DNA of 64,000 nucleotides from a bacterium (GTDB taxonomy: Bacteria > Gemmatimonadota > Gemmatimonadetes > Longimicrobiales > RSA9), in the NCBI GenBank assembly GCA_003242735.1, contig QGVH01000022.1, positions 1 through 64,000 of the forward strand. Reading direction: 5' to 3'. The notes below the pieces were generated by a model. The model was not told the origin of the DNA. It ran no database searches and saw only the letters and a list, made by a program, of their open reading frames with translations. The stretch's first letter is position 1. Each line of letters begins with the position of its first letter. The translations under genes and the position numbers were made by a program. Of the stretch, positions 27,910-37,262 are shown piece by piece.

Positions 27910-29613
27910 CTACCAGTTCTTCATCTTCTCCAGCACCGTGTAGCTCGGCCGGATGTCCACGGGTACGCTGCCGAGCCGGTCGAGCGCCGCCTGCATCTCG
28001 GGGCGCATGGTGCCGTAGCGCTCGAGCAGCTCACCCGCCCTCGCGTAGTCTCCCTTCGCCTGGAGCGTCAGCAGCTCGGTGGCGAGGGAACGGAAGCCCT
28101 CCACGAGCCTGTCCACATCGGCGCTGAAGCGGCCGGTCTCCGGGTCGTAACGGATGATGCCCTTCTCCCACAGCCAGTTGAACTGCATCAGGTTCGCCCG
28201 GCCGTGCGCTTCGTTCGCGCCGAAGCGCGTGGCGCGGAAGATGTCCGCGAGGTGGCTGATGTAGGCGCGGCGGACGAAGTCGGCGTCGTAGACGCCGTCG
28301 CCCTGGAGCACCGTCAGATTGTGCAGCCCCGTGACGTCCGCCTTCGCCTCCTCGATCGCGGAGTAGTGCTCCTTGAGCGCCTGGTTGACCGTGATGCGCG
28401 CGCCCGACTCCGTGGTGATGAAGCCCGGCCCGAGGCCGTGCGCGAGCTCGTGCATCAGCACATTGATGAACCACGGATGGAACTCCAGCTCCGCGGCGAG
28501 GGCGGGATCGAGCACCTCCTGCGCGATCGGCGTGAGGATGCGCTCGAACTTGGCGCGCGCGACGTTGCGTAGCATCACCTTCTTCGAGCCCTTCGCCTCG
28601 CGGACGCGCTCGTCGTTCGGCAGGTTGAACGCGATGGTCTGCACGCCGGCGCGCGTGTCGCCCGCGGTGTAGACGACGTCCACGACGCGGATCGGGCTCT
28701 CGAAGCCACGGTCGAGGTTCTTGTAGCGGTCCTCGATCGGCAGCCGCGCCTCGAGGCTCCGCATGCTGTCCTTGAGCCGCTCGAGCTCGGCGCTCGCCGC
28801 CGCATCCGCGACGGTCACGAAGCTCTCGAACGCGGCCTTGTAGCCCATGAGCTGGTCCTCGTAGACCTCGTAGGGGCCGATCGTGGGCTCGATGCGGCTG
28901 CCCGTGATGTCCATCCACGCCATGTCGCTCTCGAAGTAATCGTTCGAGAGGAACGCGGCGGCGCGGGTGCGCAGGTAGCGGGAGAGCGACTCGTTCTCGG
29001 AGAGGTCCGCGGCCTCGCGCAGCAGCGCGGCGGCGCGCTCCAGCTCCGCGCGGTACTCGACGCTGTACGGCACCGCGACCAGCACGCCCTTCTGCCGCTT
29101 GATCACCGTGAAGTAGCCGGTGAAGGCCTGGCGGTCCTCCGGGTGGTCGGCGAGCCACTGCTCGAACTGTCCGCGCGTGAGGTCGGGCGGGTAGTAGCCG
29201 GCGCCTGCGGGCTTGGGGCCGACGTCCAGGAACGGCTCGTCGTGCTCGAGCCGGTCCCACGGGCCGACCATGATGTCGAACAGCGCGAGCGCGGCCTCCT
29301 TGCCCTTGCCCCTCTGCGACTCGAGCCGGGCGCGCCACTCGGGGTTCTGCGGCGAGACCTGCTTCATGAAGATCTCGTGCATGATGTCCGAGGCCTGCAC
29401 GAGCCGGATGAGCACCTGCTTCTCCCAGGGCTCGAGCGCGGAATCGTCGAAGTCGATGGTGGCCGGGGCGAAGCGGGCGACGCGCGCCTCGATCGCCTCC
29501 GGCGTCATTCCGGGTGCGAGCATGGCGATGGGCGCCTCCTCGTCCGCAGGGCCGGCGGAGCAGGCGGCGAGCAGAGCGCCGAACGCTGCGGCGGCCACGG
29601 CGAATCTGGTCAT
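27910..29613 (-). CDS. M49-like dipeptidyl peptidase lipoprotein
   Basis: A 567-residue predicted lipoprotein with lipobox L-L-A-A-C near residue 18. It resembles the dipeptidyl-peptidase III / M49 family: zinc site H388-E-L-A-H392 and E421-E-A-K-A-D426 about 30 residues later as the third-ligand motif. The bacterial and plant Nudix-associated branch uses this short HExxH form instead of HExxxH. A lipidated, probably periplasmic enzyme would trim peptides. The start at 29613 has GGGAG upstream on the minus strand. Confidence 0.88.
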   Translation of the reverse strand: MTRFAVAAAAFGALLAACSAGPADEEAPIAMLAPGMTPEAIEARVARFAPATIDFDDSALEPWEKQVLIRLVQASDIMHEIFMKQVSPQNPEWRARLESQRGKGKEAALALFDIMVGPWDRLEHDEPFLDVGPKPAGAGYYPPDLTRGQFEQWLADHPEDRQAFTGYFTVIKRQKGVLVAVPYSVEYRAELERAAALLREAADLSENESLSRYLRTRAAAFLSNDYFESDMAWMDITGSRIEPTIGPYEVYEDQLMGYKAAFESFVTVADAAASAELERLKDSMRSLEARLPIEDRYKNLDRGFESPIRVVDVVYTAGDTRAGVQTIAFNLPNDERVREAKGSKKVMLRNVARAKFERILTPIAQEVLDPALAAELEFHPWFINVLMHELAHGLGPGFITTESGARITVNQALKEHYSAIEEAKADVTGLHNLTVLQGDGVYDADFVRRAYISHLADIFRATRFGANEAHGRANLMQFNWLWEKGIIRYDPETGRFSADVDRLVEGFRSLATELLTLQAKGDYARAGELLERYGTMRPEMQAALDRLGSVPVDIRPSYTVLEKMKNW

Positions 29614-30033
29614 GGCGACTCCCGTGGGTTGGTTGGGAACTCACGGATCGTGTGTTGTCCGTGAAGGATAGCCGATCGTGGGCGAGGATGCCAGCGGTTC
29701 TCGGCCCTTCCGCTCTGGTCCGCCTCCCCTCGGCGCCGCCCGGGCGGGGGCGGGAGTGGTCGTTGCTCCCCCGCCACGACCTGCGGGAGAGGGCCCCTTC
29801 CAGCCCTGCTCCGCCGCCCGGCCCAGGCGCCCTGTCACCCGTCGGCTCCGCCCGGGCGAGGGGAGGGAGAGGGTACGCCAGAGCCGATCGAACGCAGGCG
29901 CGAGATCGTCGGCTGCACCCGTCCGAAGGCGATGGAGTGGGCGCGTCGACGGAGGTCCCTGGCGCCCGCGAATCCGTGCCGTGCATCGCCGCTGCGTGGA
30001 GCAGGCGAACGGTGAGTGGCGGAGACCGCACGT
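29614..30033. other. 420-base intergenic gap
   Basis: The gap between the methyltransferase stop and the M49 start holds the M49 promoter near its left end. The remainder (about 29700-30030) has GC-rich short inverted repeats around 29740-29800 but no convincing gene. Confidence 0.5.
29665..29694 (-). promoter_or_regulatory. Promoter of the M49 peptidase gene
   Basis: On the minus strand CTGGCA (29694-29689), an 18-base spacer and TATCCT (29670-29665) lie about 52 bases before the start codon. The -10 hexamer matches those of mutS and the radical SAM gene. Confidence 0.55.
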
Positions 30034-30651
30034 CTACGCCGGCGTCGCGACGATGAGGTGCAGGATGCCGAAGAAGGTGCGGCGCGCGTGACGCACGGCG
30101 AGGCCTGCGTCGCGAACGAGCTCGAGCGGCTCGCGGTTCCAGCGGCAGCCGAGGACCCGGGCGTGGGCATCGGCGCGGCGGTCCTGGAAGCGCGCGATCC
30201 ACGGCGAGCGGCTGCGGCCGTGCTCCAGCAGGAGGATCTGCCCATCGGGTTTGCAGACGCGCCGCATCTCGCTGAGCGCCCGGACAGGATCGGGGAAGGT
30301 GCACGTGCTGAGCGAGGAGGCCACCGTGTCGAAGGAGGCGTCGGGGAAGGGCAGCGCCTCGGCGTCGGCCTCCAGGAGCGCCACCTCCATGCCGAGCTCC
30401 TCAGCCCGTCGGCGCGCCACCCGGAGCATCGCCGGGCTGAGGTCGACGCCGATGATCTCTTCGACCTCGGGCGGATAGCACGGCAGGTTCTTTCCGGTCC
30501 CGATGGCCACCTCGAGCACGCGGCCACGGGCGCGGCCGAAGGCCTCGCGGCGCAGCGCCCGCACGCCGAGCCACTCGGCGATGGCCTCCAGCCGGTCGTA
30601 GACGCCGGCGACGGCGTCGTACTTCGCGCGGATCTCCCGCCTGCTGAGCAT
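30034..30651 (-). CDS. Class I SAM-dependent methyltransferase (UbiE-like)
   Basis: A 205-residue methyltransferase. S-adenosylmethionine motif I is V-L-E-V-A-I-G-T-G-K-N (about residues 43-53), followed by G-V-D-L-S-P-A-M-L and the A-L-P-F-P-D-A-S-F-D-T-V motif, typical of the Methyltransf_11/UbiE group. The Y-D-x-x-A-x-x-Y-D-R start also fits that group. The substrate (quinone, lipid or small molecule) cannot be told. The frame is open to 30876, but ATG 30651 begins the domain. Confidence 0.88.
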   Translation of the reverse strand: MLSRREIRAKYDAVAGVYDRLEAIAEWLGVRALRREAFGRARGRVLEVAIGTGKNLPCYPPEVEEIIGVDLSPAMLRVARRRAEELGMEVALLEADAEALPFPDASFDTVASSLSTCTFPDPVRALSEMRRVCKPDGQILLLEHGRSRSPWIARFQDRRADAHARVLGCRWNREPLELVRDAGLAVRHARRTFFGILHLIVATPA

Positions 30652-30932
30652 ACCCGGAGATACTCGTACCGCGAAGCGGGGGTCCCGTGCCCGTGACCTG
30701 TGGTGGCGTACCGCGCCCGAGGCGCGGGCTGCGGGGGCGCGGTGCGCGTTCCCGCCCAGGCGGCGGGAGTTGGGGGAGGGCCGCCCGGGTGGTGAGGCGG
30801 GGGCGAGGGGCCGCCCTCGCCCGGGCGGATGAGCGGGGGTGAAGGTGCCGCTCGCCCCGGCCAGCCGCGGTTCCAAGCCTTCGTCCTCGCCCGGGGTCGC
30901 GGCGGGTCCAGGGCCAGGGGACTGGCGCGCCC

Positions 30933-30960
30933 CTGATGTTCGGCTTATCTTCGGTATCCG
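30933..30960 (+). promoter_or_regulatory. imuA promoter with SOS-like operator
   Basis: CTGATG (30933-30938), 16 bases and TATCCG (30955-30960) form the promoter. The spacer is filled by GTTCGGCTTATCTTCGG (30938-30954), a GTTC-N7-CTTC direct repeat. The same 17-bp pattern precedes dnaE2 and the radical SAM gene. It lies in the 353-base gap 30652-31004, which is otherwise GC-rich and featureless. Confidence 0.65.
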
Positions 30961-31004
30961 GCGGTGTCAAGGGAGATGCCGCCAGGAGGAGGGGCAGAGG
31001 AGGT

Positions 31005-31721
31005 ATGGCCGTTCCGCTGCAGGAGCTGCGCAGGCTGCTGGAGGGCCGGTTCCCGGACGCGGTGCCGGTCACGTACCGGACGGCGGGGGCGGTCGCGACG
31101 GGGCTGGGCGAGCTGGACCGGGTGCTGCCGGGCGGCGGGCTGCCGCGGGGCCGGTTGGCGGCGTGGGTGCCGGGCGGTGGCGCGACCGCGGTGCTCCAGG
31201 CGGCGTGCCTGGAGGCGGTGCGGCGGGGGGAGCGTGCGGCGTGGGTGGATGGGGCCGGGATGGTGGCGGGGGAGTTCTGGCGGGTGGGGCCGCTGCTGGT
31301 GCGGCCGGCGGTGGGTGAGGGGCGAGGGCGTGCGGCGCTGGCGGCTGCGGAGGAGCTGCTGCGTTCGGGTGGCTTCGCGCTGGTGGTGGTGTCGGGGGTG
31401 GAGGCGGTGGGGACGGAGGCGGTGCGGCTGGCGCGTGCGGCGCGGGAGGGGGGCAGTGCGCTGGTGATGCTGACGGCGGGGGTGCCGGTGGCGGCGCTGC
31501 GGGTGCGGTCCCGCATCGCGCCGGACGGGTATCGGTGGCGGCGCGGGCCGTTCGGCGAGCCGGCGGAAGTGGAAGCGGTGGAGGTGCAGGTGCAGGCGAC
31601 GGCGATGGGGTGGAGCGCGCGGGCGGAACTGGTGCTGCCGGTGGCACGACATGACCTACGTCTGTCTCTGGATCCCGGCCTTGCGGATCGACGCGGAGCC
31701 GCGGTGGAGCGGATCGGGTGA
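31005..31721 (+). CDS. imuA: ImuA-type RecA-like mutasome protein
   Basis: A 238-residue protein with a degenerate RecA fold. It starts A-V-P-L-Q-E-L-R-R-L-L, then T-G-L-G-E-L-D-R-V-L-P-G-G-G-L-P-R-G as in RecA/ImuA proteins. The P-loop position reads P-G-G-G-A-T-A, without the G-K-T/S pair, so ATP binding is doubtful. ImuA works with ImuB and DnaE2 in damage-induced translesion synthesis. ATG 31005 lies one base after AGAGGAGG, so the start may be imperfectly placed. The gene overlaps imuB by 71 bases. Confidence 0.8.
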   Translation: MAVPLQELRRLLEGRFPDAVPVTYRTAGAVATGLGELDRVLPGGGLPRGRLAAWVPGGGATAVLQAACLEAVRRGERAAWVDGAGMVAGEFWRVGPLLVRPAVGEGRGRAALAAAEELLRSGGFALVVVSGVEAVGTEAVRLARAAREGGSALVMLTAGVPVAALRVRSRIAPDGYRWRRGPFGEPAEVEAVEVQVQATAMGWSARAELVLPVARHDLRLSLDPGLADRRGAAVERIG

Positions 31722-33327
31722 GGATGCCCCGGCCCGGGGTGGGGAGGTGCCCCTGCCGCGACCCGGTGAAGGGCCGGGGGCGGAGGCGCTGGGCGCCGCG
31801 CTGCTCGAGCTGGCGCCGCGGGTGGTGGTGGAGGAGCGGCGCGGCGTGGTGTGGGCGGATGGGCGGGGGCTGCCCGCCTCCCGGCTCGCGGCCGCGCTGC
31901 TGGATCGGCTGGACGAGCTGGGGCTGGGTGAAGGGGCGGGCGCGGGCGTCGCCCTGACGCCCGCCGCCGCAGAAGCCGCCGCACGCGTCGCGGCGCGGGA
32001 ACGTGCACGTGAACGGGAGCGGAGACGAGACCGAGAACGAGACCGGCATCGAGACCGCGACCGGGGTCACCCCCCTCTGGACGGTGGGGTGGAGGTGGAA
32101 GAGCTGCCCCCGCCCGGGCCCGGGGTGAGTGGGGTCGTGGTGGTGGAACAGGGAAGAGGCCGCGAGTTCCTGGCCCCGCTGCCGCTCGCCGTCCTCGACC
32201 CCGACCCGCGACTGGCCGCGCTGCTGGAGGGCGTGGGCATCGAGCGGTGCGGCGAGCTGGCGGCGCTGGACCGGGAGGCGGTGGAGGTGCGCTTCGGCCC
32301 CGAGGGTGTGGCGCTGTGGCGGCGGGCGCGGGCCGACGATGCCCGGCCGCTGTTCGGGCGCGTGCCGTCGGAGCGGCTGAGGGCGTCCCTGGACTTCGTG
32401 GACTACGTGCTCACGGACCCGTCGCGTCTGGTCTTCACGGCCAACGCGTTGGTGAGCGGGCTGTGCCAGGAGCTGCGCGCGCGCGGCGAGCACGCGCGCA
32501 GTATGACCCTCGCGCTCCCACTGGCCAACGGCCAGACGTGGCGGTGCGTGCTCCGGCCGGCGCGCCCTACGGCCAGCCGCGCGACGTGGCTGCGCCTGAT
32601 CCGCACGGAGCTGGAACGGCTCACTGTGCCGGACGCGGTGACCGGCGTCGCCCTCGAGGTGGGGGCGACGGAGCCCGCGGCCGTGCGCCAGGGCGACCTC
32701 TTCGACCGCGGCTTCGCCACCGCCGAGGCAGTCGAGCAGGCGGTGGCCCGGCTGATCGAGTCACAGGGCGACGTCGTCGTGCGGCCCGTGAGCGACGCGC
32801 ACCCGCTCGCCGAGCGCCGCACGCGCTGGGTCGCGGTGGATCCGACAGACGCGGCCGCGCCGCCGGCGCCGGACACGGCGCGAGCGGCCGGCGCCGCCCG
32901 GGGCGCTGCGGGGGCGATGTCGGCCGGATCCCTGGAACGGTCTCCCGGCGGGAGGGCCGGACGGGCCGCCCAGGAGCAGGGTCGCGCGCACGAGCGGCAG
33001 CGCGGGAAGGCCGGGCCGGTTCCGCCCGTTGCCTGGGCCGGCGACCCGGCTGCCCCGCACCTGACGCTCCAGCTCCTGGCCGAGCCCCGCCGCATCCACG
33101 TGGAAACGGTCCCGCGACGCGACCATCACGTCCCGGTCCGCTACCGGGACAGCCGCGGCGTGCAGGAGCTGGTGACGGCGGCCGGGCCCGACCGCGTCTC
33201 GGGGGAGCAGTGGGGCGACGCGTACGCGCGCGAGTACTTCCGATGCGTGACCGCGGACGGTGTGCTCGTATGGTTGTTCCGCGACGCCCGCACCGGCGAG
33301 TGGTACCTCCAGGGCTGGTGGGACTGA
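31651..33327 (+). CDS. imuB: ImuB, inactive Y-family polymerase-like protein
   Basis: A 558-residue Y-family-like scaffold that, in known systems, links DnaE2 to the beta clamp. The fold is recognisable from Y-V-C-L-W-I-P at the start, L-A-P-R-V-V-V-E-E-R-R near residue 53, and the finger and little-finger region (L-P-L-A-V-L-D and F-V-D-Y-V-L-T). The catalytic acidic residues are not present in the palm. Residues about 118-140 are a charged low-complexity run of alternating Arg with Glu/Asp. Another Ala/Gly/Arg-rich linker leads to a C-terminal DUF6504-type domain ending G-E-W-Y-L-Q-G-W-W-D. It overlaps imuA. Confidence 0.88.
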   Translation: MTYVCLWIPALRIDAEPRWSGSGEDAPARGGEVPLPRPGEGPGAEALGAALLELAPRVVVEERRGVVWADGRGLPASRLAAALLDRLDELGLGEGAGAGVALTPAAAEAAARVAARERARERERRRDRERDRHRDRDRGHPPLDGGVEVEELPPPGPGVSGVVVVEQGRGREFLAPLPLAVLDPDPRLAALLEGVGIERCGELAALDREAVEVRFGPEGVALWRRARADDARPLFGRVPSERLRASLDFVDYVLTDPSRLVFTANALVSGLCQELRARGEHARSMTLALPLANGQTWRCVLRPARPTASRATWLRLIRTELERLTVPDAVTGVALEVGATEPAAVRQGDLFDRGFATAEAVEQAVARLIESQGDVVVRPVSDAHPLAERRTRWVAVDPTDAAAPPAPDTARAAGAARGAAGAMSAGSLERSPGGRAGRAAQEQGRAHERQRGKAGPVPPVAWAGDPAAPHLTLQLLAEPRRIHVETVPRRDHHVPVRYRDSRGVQELVTAAGPDRVSGEQWGDAYAREYFRCVTADGVLVWLFRDARTGEWYLQGWWD

Positions 33328-33345
33328 GCCGGGGGCGCGCCCGGC
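33328..33345. terminator. Short hairpin between convergent genes
   Basis: GCCGGG (33328-33333) and CCCGGC (33340-33345) form a 6-bp GC stem directly after the imuB stop, between imuB and the convergent amidohydrolase gene. It could serve both strands. Confidence 0.4.
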
Positions 33346-33385
33346 GGTGTGAGGCCCGGCCCCGCCCCCGTCCCTCAGAGCCCCC

Positions 33386-34867
33386 TCACTCCACCGCGTA
33401 GTTCGCCGCAATGCGGGCCAGGCGCTCCTGGATCTCGCTCTCGGGCAGCCACCGCCCGCGCACCATCACACCCGCGCGCCGCGCCACGTTGGCCACGTCC
33501 TCGAGCGGGTTCGCCTCGAGCAGGATCAGGTCCGCGCGCCTGCCCGGCGACACCGTCCCGAACTCGTCCGGCGTGCCGAGGTAGACCGCGACGTTCCGCG
33601 TCCCCGACTCCAGCACCTGGTACGGCGTGAGCCCGGCCTCCACCATCGCGCGCATCTCACGGTGGATCGAGAAGCCCGGCACGCTGAAGATCTGCGGCGC
33701 GTCCGAGCCGAGCAGGATGCCGACGCCGGCGTCCGCGAGCGCCTTGAGCATCCGCTTGCGGAACTCGATGTGTGCACGCGCCCCCTCGCGGTCCACGCGC
33801 TCCTGCAGGGTGCGCACCCAGTTCGCCCACTGCTGTACCGCCTCGTGCGGCACGTACTTGACCTCCGGCCGCTCGAGGAGCACCTCCGCCGGCTCGCTCG
33901 CGCCCATGAGCACCTCCCACAGCGGCAGGGTCGGGATCACCCAGGCACCCGCCCGCCGCGTGGCCTCGGCAAGGGCGGGGATCTTCGACTCGTCGAGGTA
34001 CAGCGCGAGCTTCAGGGCGCGCTCCAGCGGCGGCGCGTCGCGCAGCGGCGAGTCGTCTCGCTCGGCGGCGAGGATGTAGTTGTCGAGATGGTCGATGGTG
34101 ATCTGGCCGGCCTCCAGCGCGCCGTGCAGGCCGACGGCGTCGGGCACGTGGCCGCCGTACGGGATGTCCACCTCGCGGGCCGTCTCGACGATCGCCTGGT
34201 ACACTTCAGGGCTCAGCCCCTCGTGGATCTTGAGCAGGTCGTAGCCGGCCTCCTTGTACTCGCGCACGAGCCGGCGCGCGTCCTCGACGGTCTGGACGTC
34301 CTGCCCGCTCATGGCGGGGCTGCCCAGCACGAGCGTCGGGCCGATCGTCAACCCCTGCATCACGCTGTCGCGGATGCCGAACTGGCGTGGATCGCCCTGC
34401 ATGCCCCGCACGATGGTCACGCCGTTCGCCACGAACAGGAACAGAACGTTGTCGATGAACTCGCGCGGCGCGTTCCCGCCGGGGAGGTGGCCGTGCATCT
34501 CGGCGAGCCCGGGCATCAGGTACTTGCCCGCCGCGTCCACGCGGAGCGCGCCGGTCGGCACCTGCACCTCCGCCGCGGGGCCGACCTCGACGATCCGGCC
34601 GTCCCGGACCAGCACGGTCTGGTTCTCGATCACGCGTTCGCGATCCATTGGCACGACGTTCACGCCGATGAACGCAACCGTGCCCGGCTGCCGGGCCGGC
34701 TCGGTGCCGGGGGCGGGCGGCGCGGCGGCGCGGGCCGGGTGGGGCTGGCGCCACGTCGGCGCCGCGGCAACGAGCAGCGCCAGTGCGGCCACGGCCGTGC
34801 GGAAGAGCGGGTGGCCGCGCGTGTCGGACCTCCTCCGCACCGGCAGATGGAGGATGCGGGTGGACAT
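33386..34867 (-). CDS. Secreted amidohydrolase family protein
   Basis: A 493-residue metal-dependent hydrolase with an N-terminal signal-like segment (A-V-A-A-L-A-L-L-V-A-A-A). The amidohydrolase pattern is clear: V-D-A-A-G-K-Y-L-M-P-G-L-A-E-M-H-G-H as the first metal site, then K-I-H-E, G-G-H-V-P-D, D-H-L-D-N, and G-S-D-A-P near the end. The V-S-P-G-R-R-A-D-L-I-L-L ending is typical of imidazolonepropionase-like enzymes. Substrate unknown. The frame is open to 35023; ATG 34867 precedes the signal segment. Confidence 0.9.
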   Translation of the reverse strand: MSTRILHLPVRRRSDTRGHPLFRTAVAALALLVAAAPTWRQPHPARAAAPPAPGTEPARQPGTVAFIGVNVVPMDRERVIENQTVLVRDGRIVEVGPAAEVQVPTGALRVDAAGKYLMPGLAEMHGHLPGGNAPREFIDNVLFLFVANGVTIVRGMQGDPRQFGIRDSVMQGLTIGPTLVLGSPAMSGQDVQTVEDARRLVREYKEAGYDLLKIHEGLSPEVYQAIVETAREVDIPYGGHVPDAVGLHGALEAGQITIDHLDNYILAAERDDSPLRDAPPLERALKLALYLDESKIPALAEATRRAGAWVIPTLPLWEVLMGASEPAEVLLERPEVKYVPHEAVQQWANWVRTLQERVDREGARAHIEFRKRMLKALADAGVGILLGSDAPQIFSVPGFSIHREMRAMVEAGLTPYQVLESGTRNVAVYLGTPDEFGTVSPGRRADLILLEANPLEDVANVARRAGVMVRGRWLPESEIQERLARIAANYAVE

Positions 34868-35178
34868 GGCGGCGACTCCTGCGAAGGTTCGTTCAACGGG
34901 AACGGCGGAGAACGATAGGCCGCCACGAGCCGCGGCGCCATGGTCCCCCACCGCGCCGCTTGGGCGCCCGGCTCCGTCGCCGACGTCCGGCGCCGTCGCC
35001 GACCCGCGGGCCGGCTCGCTCACGCCCCAGGCCTGGCCAGAAACCCGTCGGGCAACCTAGATTCGCCCGCGTTTCCCAGCCCGTCCGCTCCGCCGCGAGA
35101 GCCGGGAGACGGCGGGCTCGCCCCGCCCGGGCCAGGTGTCCGGGCTCGGATCCCCCCAGCCGTGAGGTCGTGAGCGAG

Positions 35179-36498
35179 ATGGAAGTTCGGACAGTAGACG
35201 TTGGAGCGGGCCCCCAGGCCCCCGCCGGCGAGGCGCCGGCCCCGCGGATCTCCACCAGGGCGGCCGGCGTCGCTGGCTCCCAGATCCTGCGCGTCGCCGC
35301 CGAGATCCGCGAGCTCCTATCCCGGGGCGTCCCGGTCTGCAACCTCACCGTCGGCGACTTCAAGCCCACGGAGTTCCCGATCCCCGCGTCGCTGCGGGAC
35401 CGCATCGAGGCCGCGCTCCGGCAGGGCGAGACCAACTACCCGCCCACCGGCGGCCTCCCCGTGCTGCGGGAGAGCGTCTGCGTGCTGTACCGCGAGTGGC
35501 TCGGCCGGGAGTGCACGCCCGACTCCGTCATCATCACCGCCGGCGTCCGGCCGGGGATCTACGCCGCCTACCACGTGCTCCTCGACCCGGGCGACCGCGC
35601 CGTCTTCTCCGTGCCGTCCTGGAACAACACCTACTACGCCGCGCTGGCCGGCGCCGAGGCCGTGCCCCTCGTCTGCGGTCCGGAGAGCGGCTTCCTGCCC
35701 ACACCCGAGCAGCTCGAGCCCGTGCTCCGCGGAGCGCGGCTCCTCGTGCTCAACTCGCCCCTCAACCCCGCGGGTACCGTGATGGCCGAGGACACGCTGC
35801 GGGCCATCTGCGAACTCGTCCTCCAGGAGAACCGGCGCCGCGGCGCGCACGAGCGGCCGCTCTACCTGCTCTTCGACCAGGTCTACTGGATGCTGACGTT
35901 CGGCACGGCACAACACCACGACCCGGTGGCGCTGTGCCCCGACATCGCGCCCTACACCGTCGTCGTGGACGGCATCTCCAAGGCCTTCGCCGCCACCGGC
36001 CTGCGCGTCGGCTGGGCCGTCGGCCCGGCGGACATCATGCGCTGCATGGCCGACCTCACCGCCCACGCGGGCGCCTGGGCGCCCCGTCCCGAGCAGGTCG
36101 CGGTGGCCGGCATGCTCCGGGCCCGGGACGAGATCGCCGAGTACCACGCCACCATGAAGCGCGCGGTGCAACAGCGGCTCGACGCGCTGTACCGCGGCCT
36201 CGCCGGGCTGCGGGACAAGGGGGCCCCCATCGAGGTGTTCGAACCCGCCGGCGCCATCTACCTCAGCGTCCGCTTCGGCCTCAACGGCCGCACCACGCCG
36301 GAGGGAACCACCCTCCAAACCAACGAGGACATCCGCTCCTACCTCCTCCGCCAGGCGGGCCTCGGCGCCGTGCCGTTCCAGGCCTTCGGCGTGCCGAGCG
36401 ACGACGGCTGGTTCCGCCTCTCCGTCGGCGCCGTCTCCATGGCGGAGATCGAAGCGCTGCTGCCGCGGCTCGAGGCGGCGATCGCCGCCGTGAGCTGA
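35179..36498 (+). CDS. Class I/II PLP-dependent aminotransferase
   Basis: A 439-residue fold-type I aminotransferase related to aspartate aminotransferase. Seen are N-Y-P-P-T-G-G-L-P-V-L-R (88-98), N-S-P-L-N-P-A-G-T (192-200), the D-Q-V-Y segment and PLP lysine K268 in D-G-I-S-K-A-F-A-A-T-G-L-R-V-G-W. The amino donor and acceptor cannot be told. An in-frame GTG lies at 35170; ATG 35179 was chosen for spacing from GAGG. Confidence 0.9.
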   Translation: MEVRTVDVGAGPQAPAGEAPAPRISTRAAGVAGSQILRVAAEIRELLSRGVPVCNLTVGDFKPTEFPIPASLRDRIEAALRQGETNYPPTGGLPVLRESVCVLYREWLGRECTPDSVIITAGVRPGIYAAYHVLLDPGDRAVFSVPSWNNTYYAALAGAEAVPLVCGPESGFLPTPEQLEPVLRGARLLVLNSPLNPAGTVMAEDTLRAICELVLQENRRRGAHERPLYLLFDQVYWMLTFGTAQHHDPVALCPDIAPYTVVVDGISKAFAATGLRVGWAVGPADIMRCMADLTAHAGAWAPRPEQVAVAGMLRARDEIAEYHATMKRAVQQRLDALYRGLAGLRDKGAPIEVFEPAGAIYLSVRFGLNGRTTPEGTTLQTNEDIRSYLLRQAGLGAVPFQAFGVPSDDGWFRLSVGAVSMAEIEALLPRLEAAIAAVS

Positions 36499-36535
36499 AA
36501 GGGCGCACCCACCACCCCTTCCTCTGGAGGCCGAC

Positions 36536-36985
36536 ATGCCGAAGGGCCGCATACGGCGATGGTACACGGCGCTCGCGCTTGCCCTGGCCGGGTGCGCGGG
36601 CGCCCCGACCCCGGACGCCCCGTTCGAGGAAACGCTGGCCGCGCACATCCAGGCCATCCAGAACCGCGACCTCGCCGCACTCGAGGCGACGATCACCGCG
36701 GATGACGAGCTCGTCCTCATCTTCCCCGGCGGCCAGCGCACGACGACCCGCGAGGAGTACCTGGCGTTCCACCGCGAGTGGTTCGCCAGCGACACCTGGA
36801 CGATGAGCTTCGAGCGCGTGGGCGTCATCGAGGGGCGCGACTTCGCCGTCGCAATGGTCCGTACCCTGTACGAAGACGTGCAGGACGGCGTGCCCGTGCA
36901 GAGCCGGAGCTGGCTGACCCTGACCTTCCGCAACGAAAACGGCCGCTGGGCGCTCTTCCACGACCAGAACACGCGGATCCCGTAG
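36536..36985 (+). CDS. NTF2-like (SnoaL/DUF4440) lipoprotein
   Basis: A 149-residue predicted lipoprotein with lipobox L-A-G-C near residue 20. The mature part is an NTF2-like alpha+beta cone: H-I-Q-A-I-Q-N-R-D-L-A-A-L-E, then L-I-F-P-G-G, then W-L-T-L-T-F-R-N-E-N-G-R-W-A-L-F-H-D-Q-N, as in DUF4440 proteins. Such domains bind small ligands; no catalytic role is evident. CTGGAGG precedes the ATG, 38 bases after the aminotransferase stop. Confidence 0.85.
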   Translation: MPKGRIRRWYTALALALAGCAGAPTPDAPFEETLAAHIQAIQNRDLAALEATITADDELVLIFPGGQRTTTREEYLAFHREWFASDTWTMSFERVGVIEGRDFAVAMVRTLYEDVQDGVPVQSRSWLTLTFRNENGRWALFHDQNTRIP

Positions 36986-37181
36986 CGGGAGGCAGTGGAC
37001 CGGCCTCCCCGCCCGGTGCCCGGAGGTCGCGGTGGGGTGCGCGTCGCGGCGCCGGGCGCCGGGGCGGCCGGACACGGCGCGCGTCACCCGCCGGGGAAAG
37101 GAGTGCAGGGAGCCGCTGACCTCGGTGGGCGGCGCGTCCGTACTCGCCCGGGCCGGCGTCGGTGCGGCCCTCGAGCCCCCC

Positions 37182-37210
37182 TTGACAACCAGTCGCGCCG
37201 CCCTTCAAAC
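37182..37210 (+). promoter_or_regulatory. Promoter of the HmuY cluster
   Basis: A perfect TTGACA (37182-37187) is followed, after 17 bases, by TCAAAC (37205-37210), a weak -10. The Fur-like palindrome lies just downstream, over the likely transcription start. Confidence 0.5.
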
Positions 37211-37219
37211 TTGCCTCTC

Positions 37220-37240
37220 CGTTGAGAATGAGTTTCAACG
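37220..37240. promoter_or_regulatory. Fur-box-like operator
   Basis: CGTTGA (37220-37225) and TCAACG (37235-37240) are perfect arms around GAATGAGTT. The core TGAGAAT-G-AGTTTCA follows the 7-1-7 layout of Fur boxes (TGATAAT-N-ATTATCA) with matches at most positions. It lies between promoter and start of a heme/iron-type uptake cluster, which fits iron control. Confidence 0.65.
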
Positions 37241-37262
37241 TCAAGCGTCACGGAGCAGGCCG

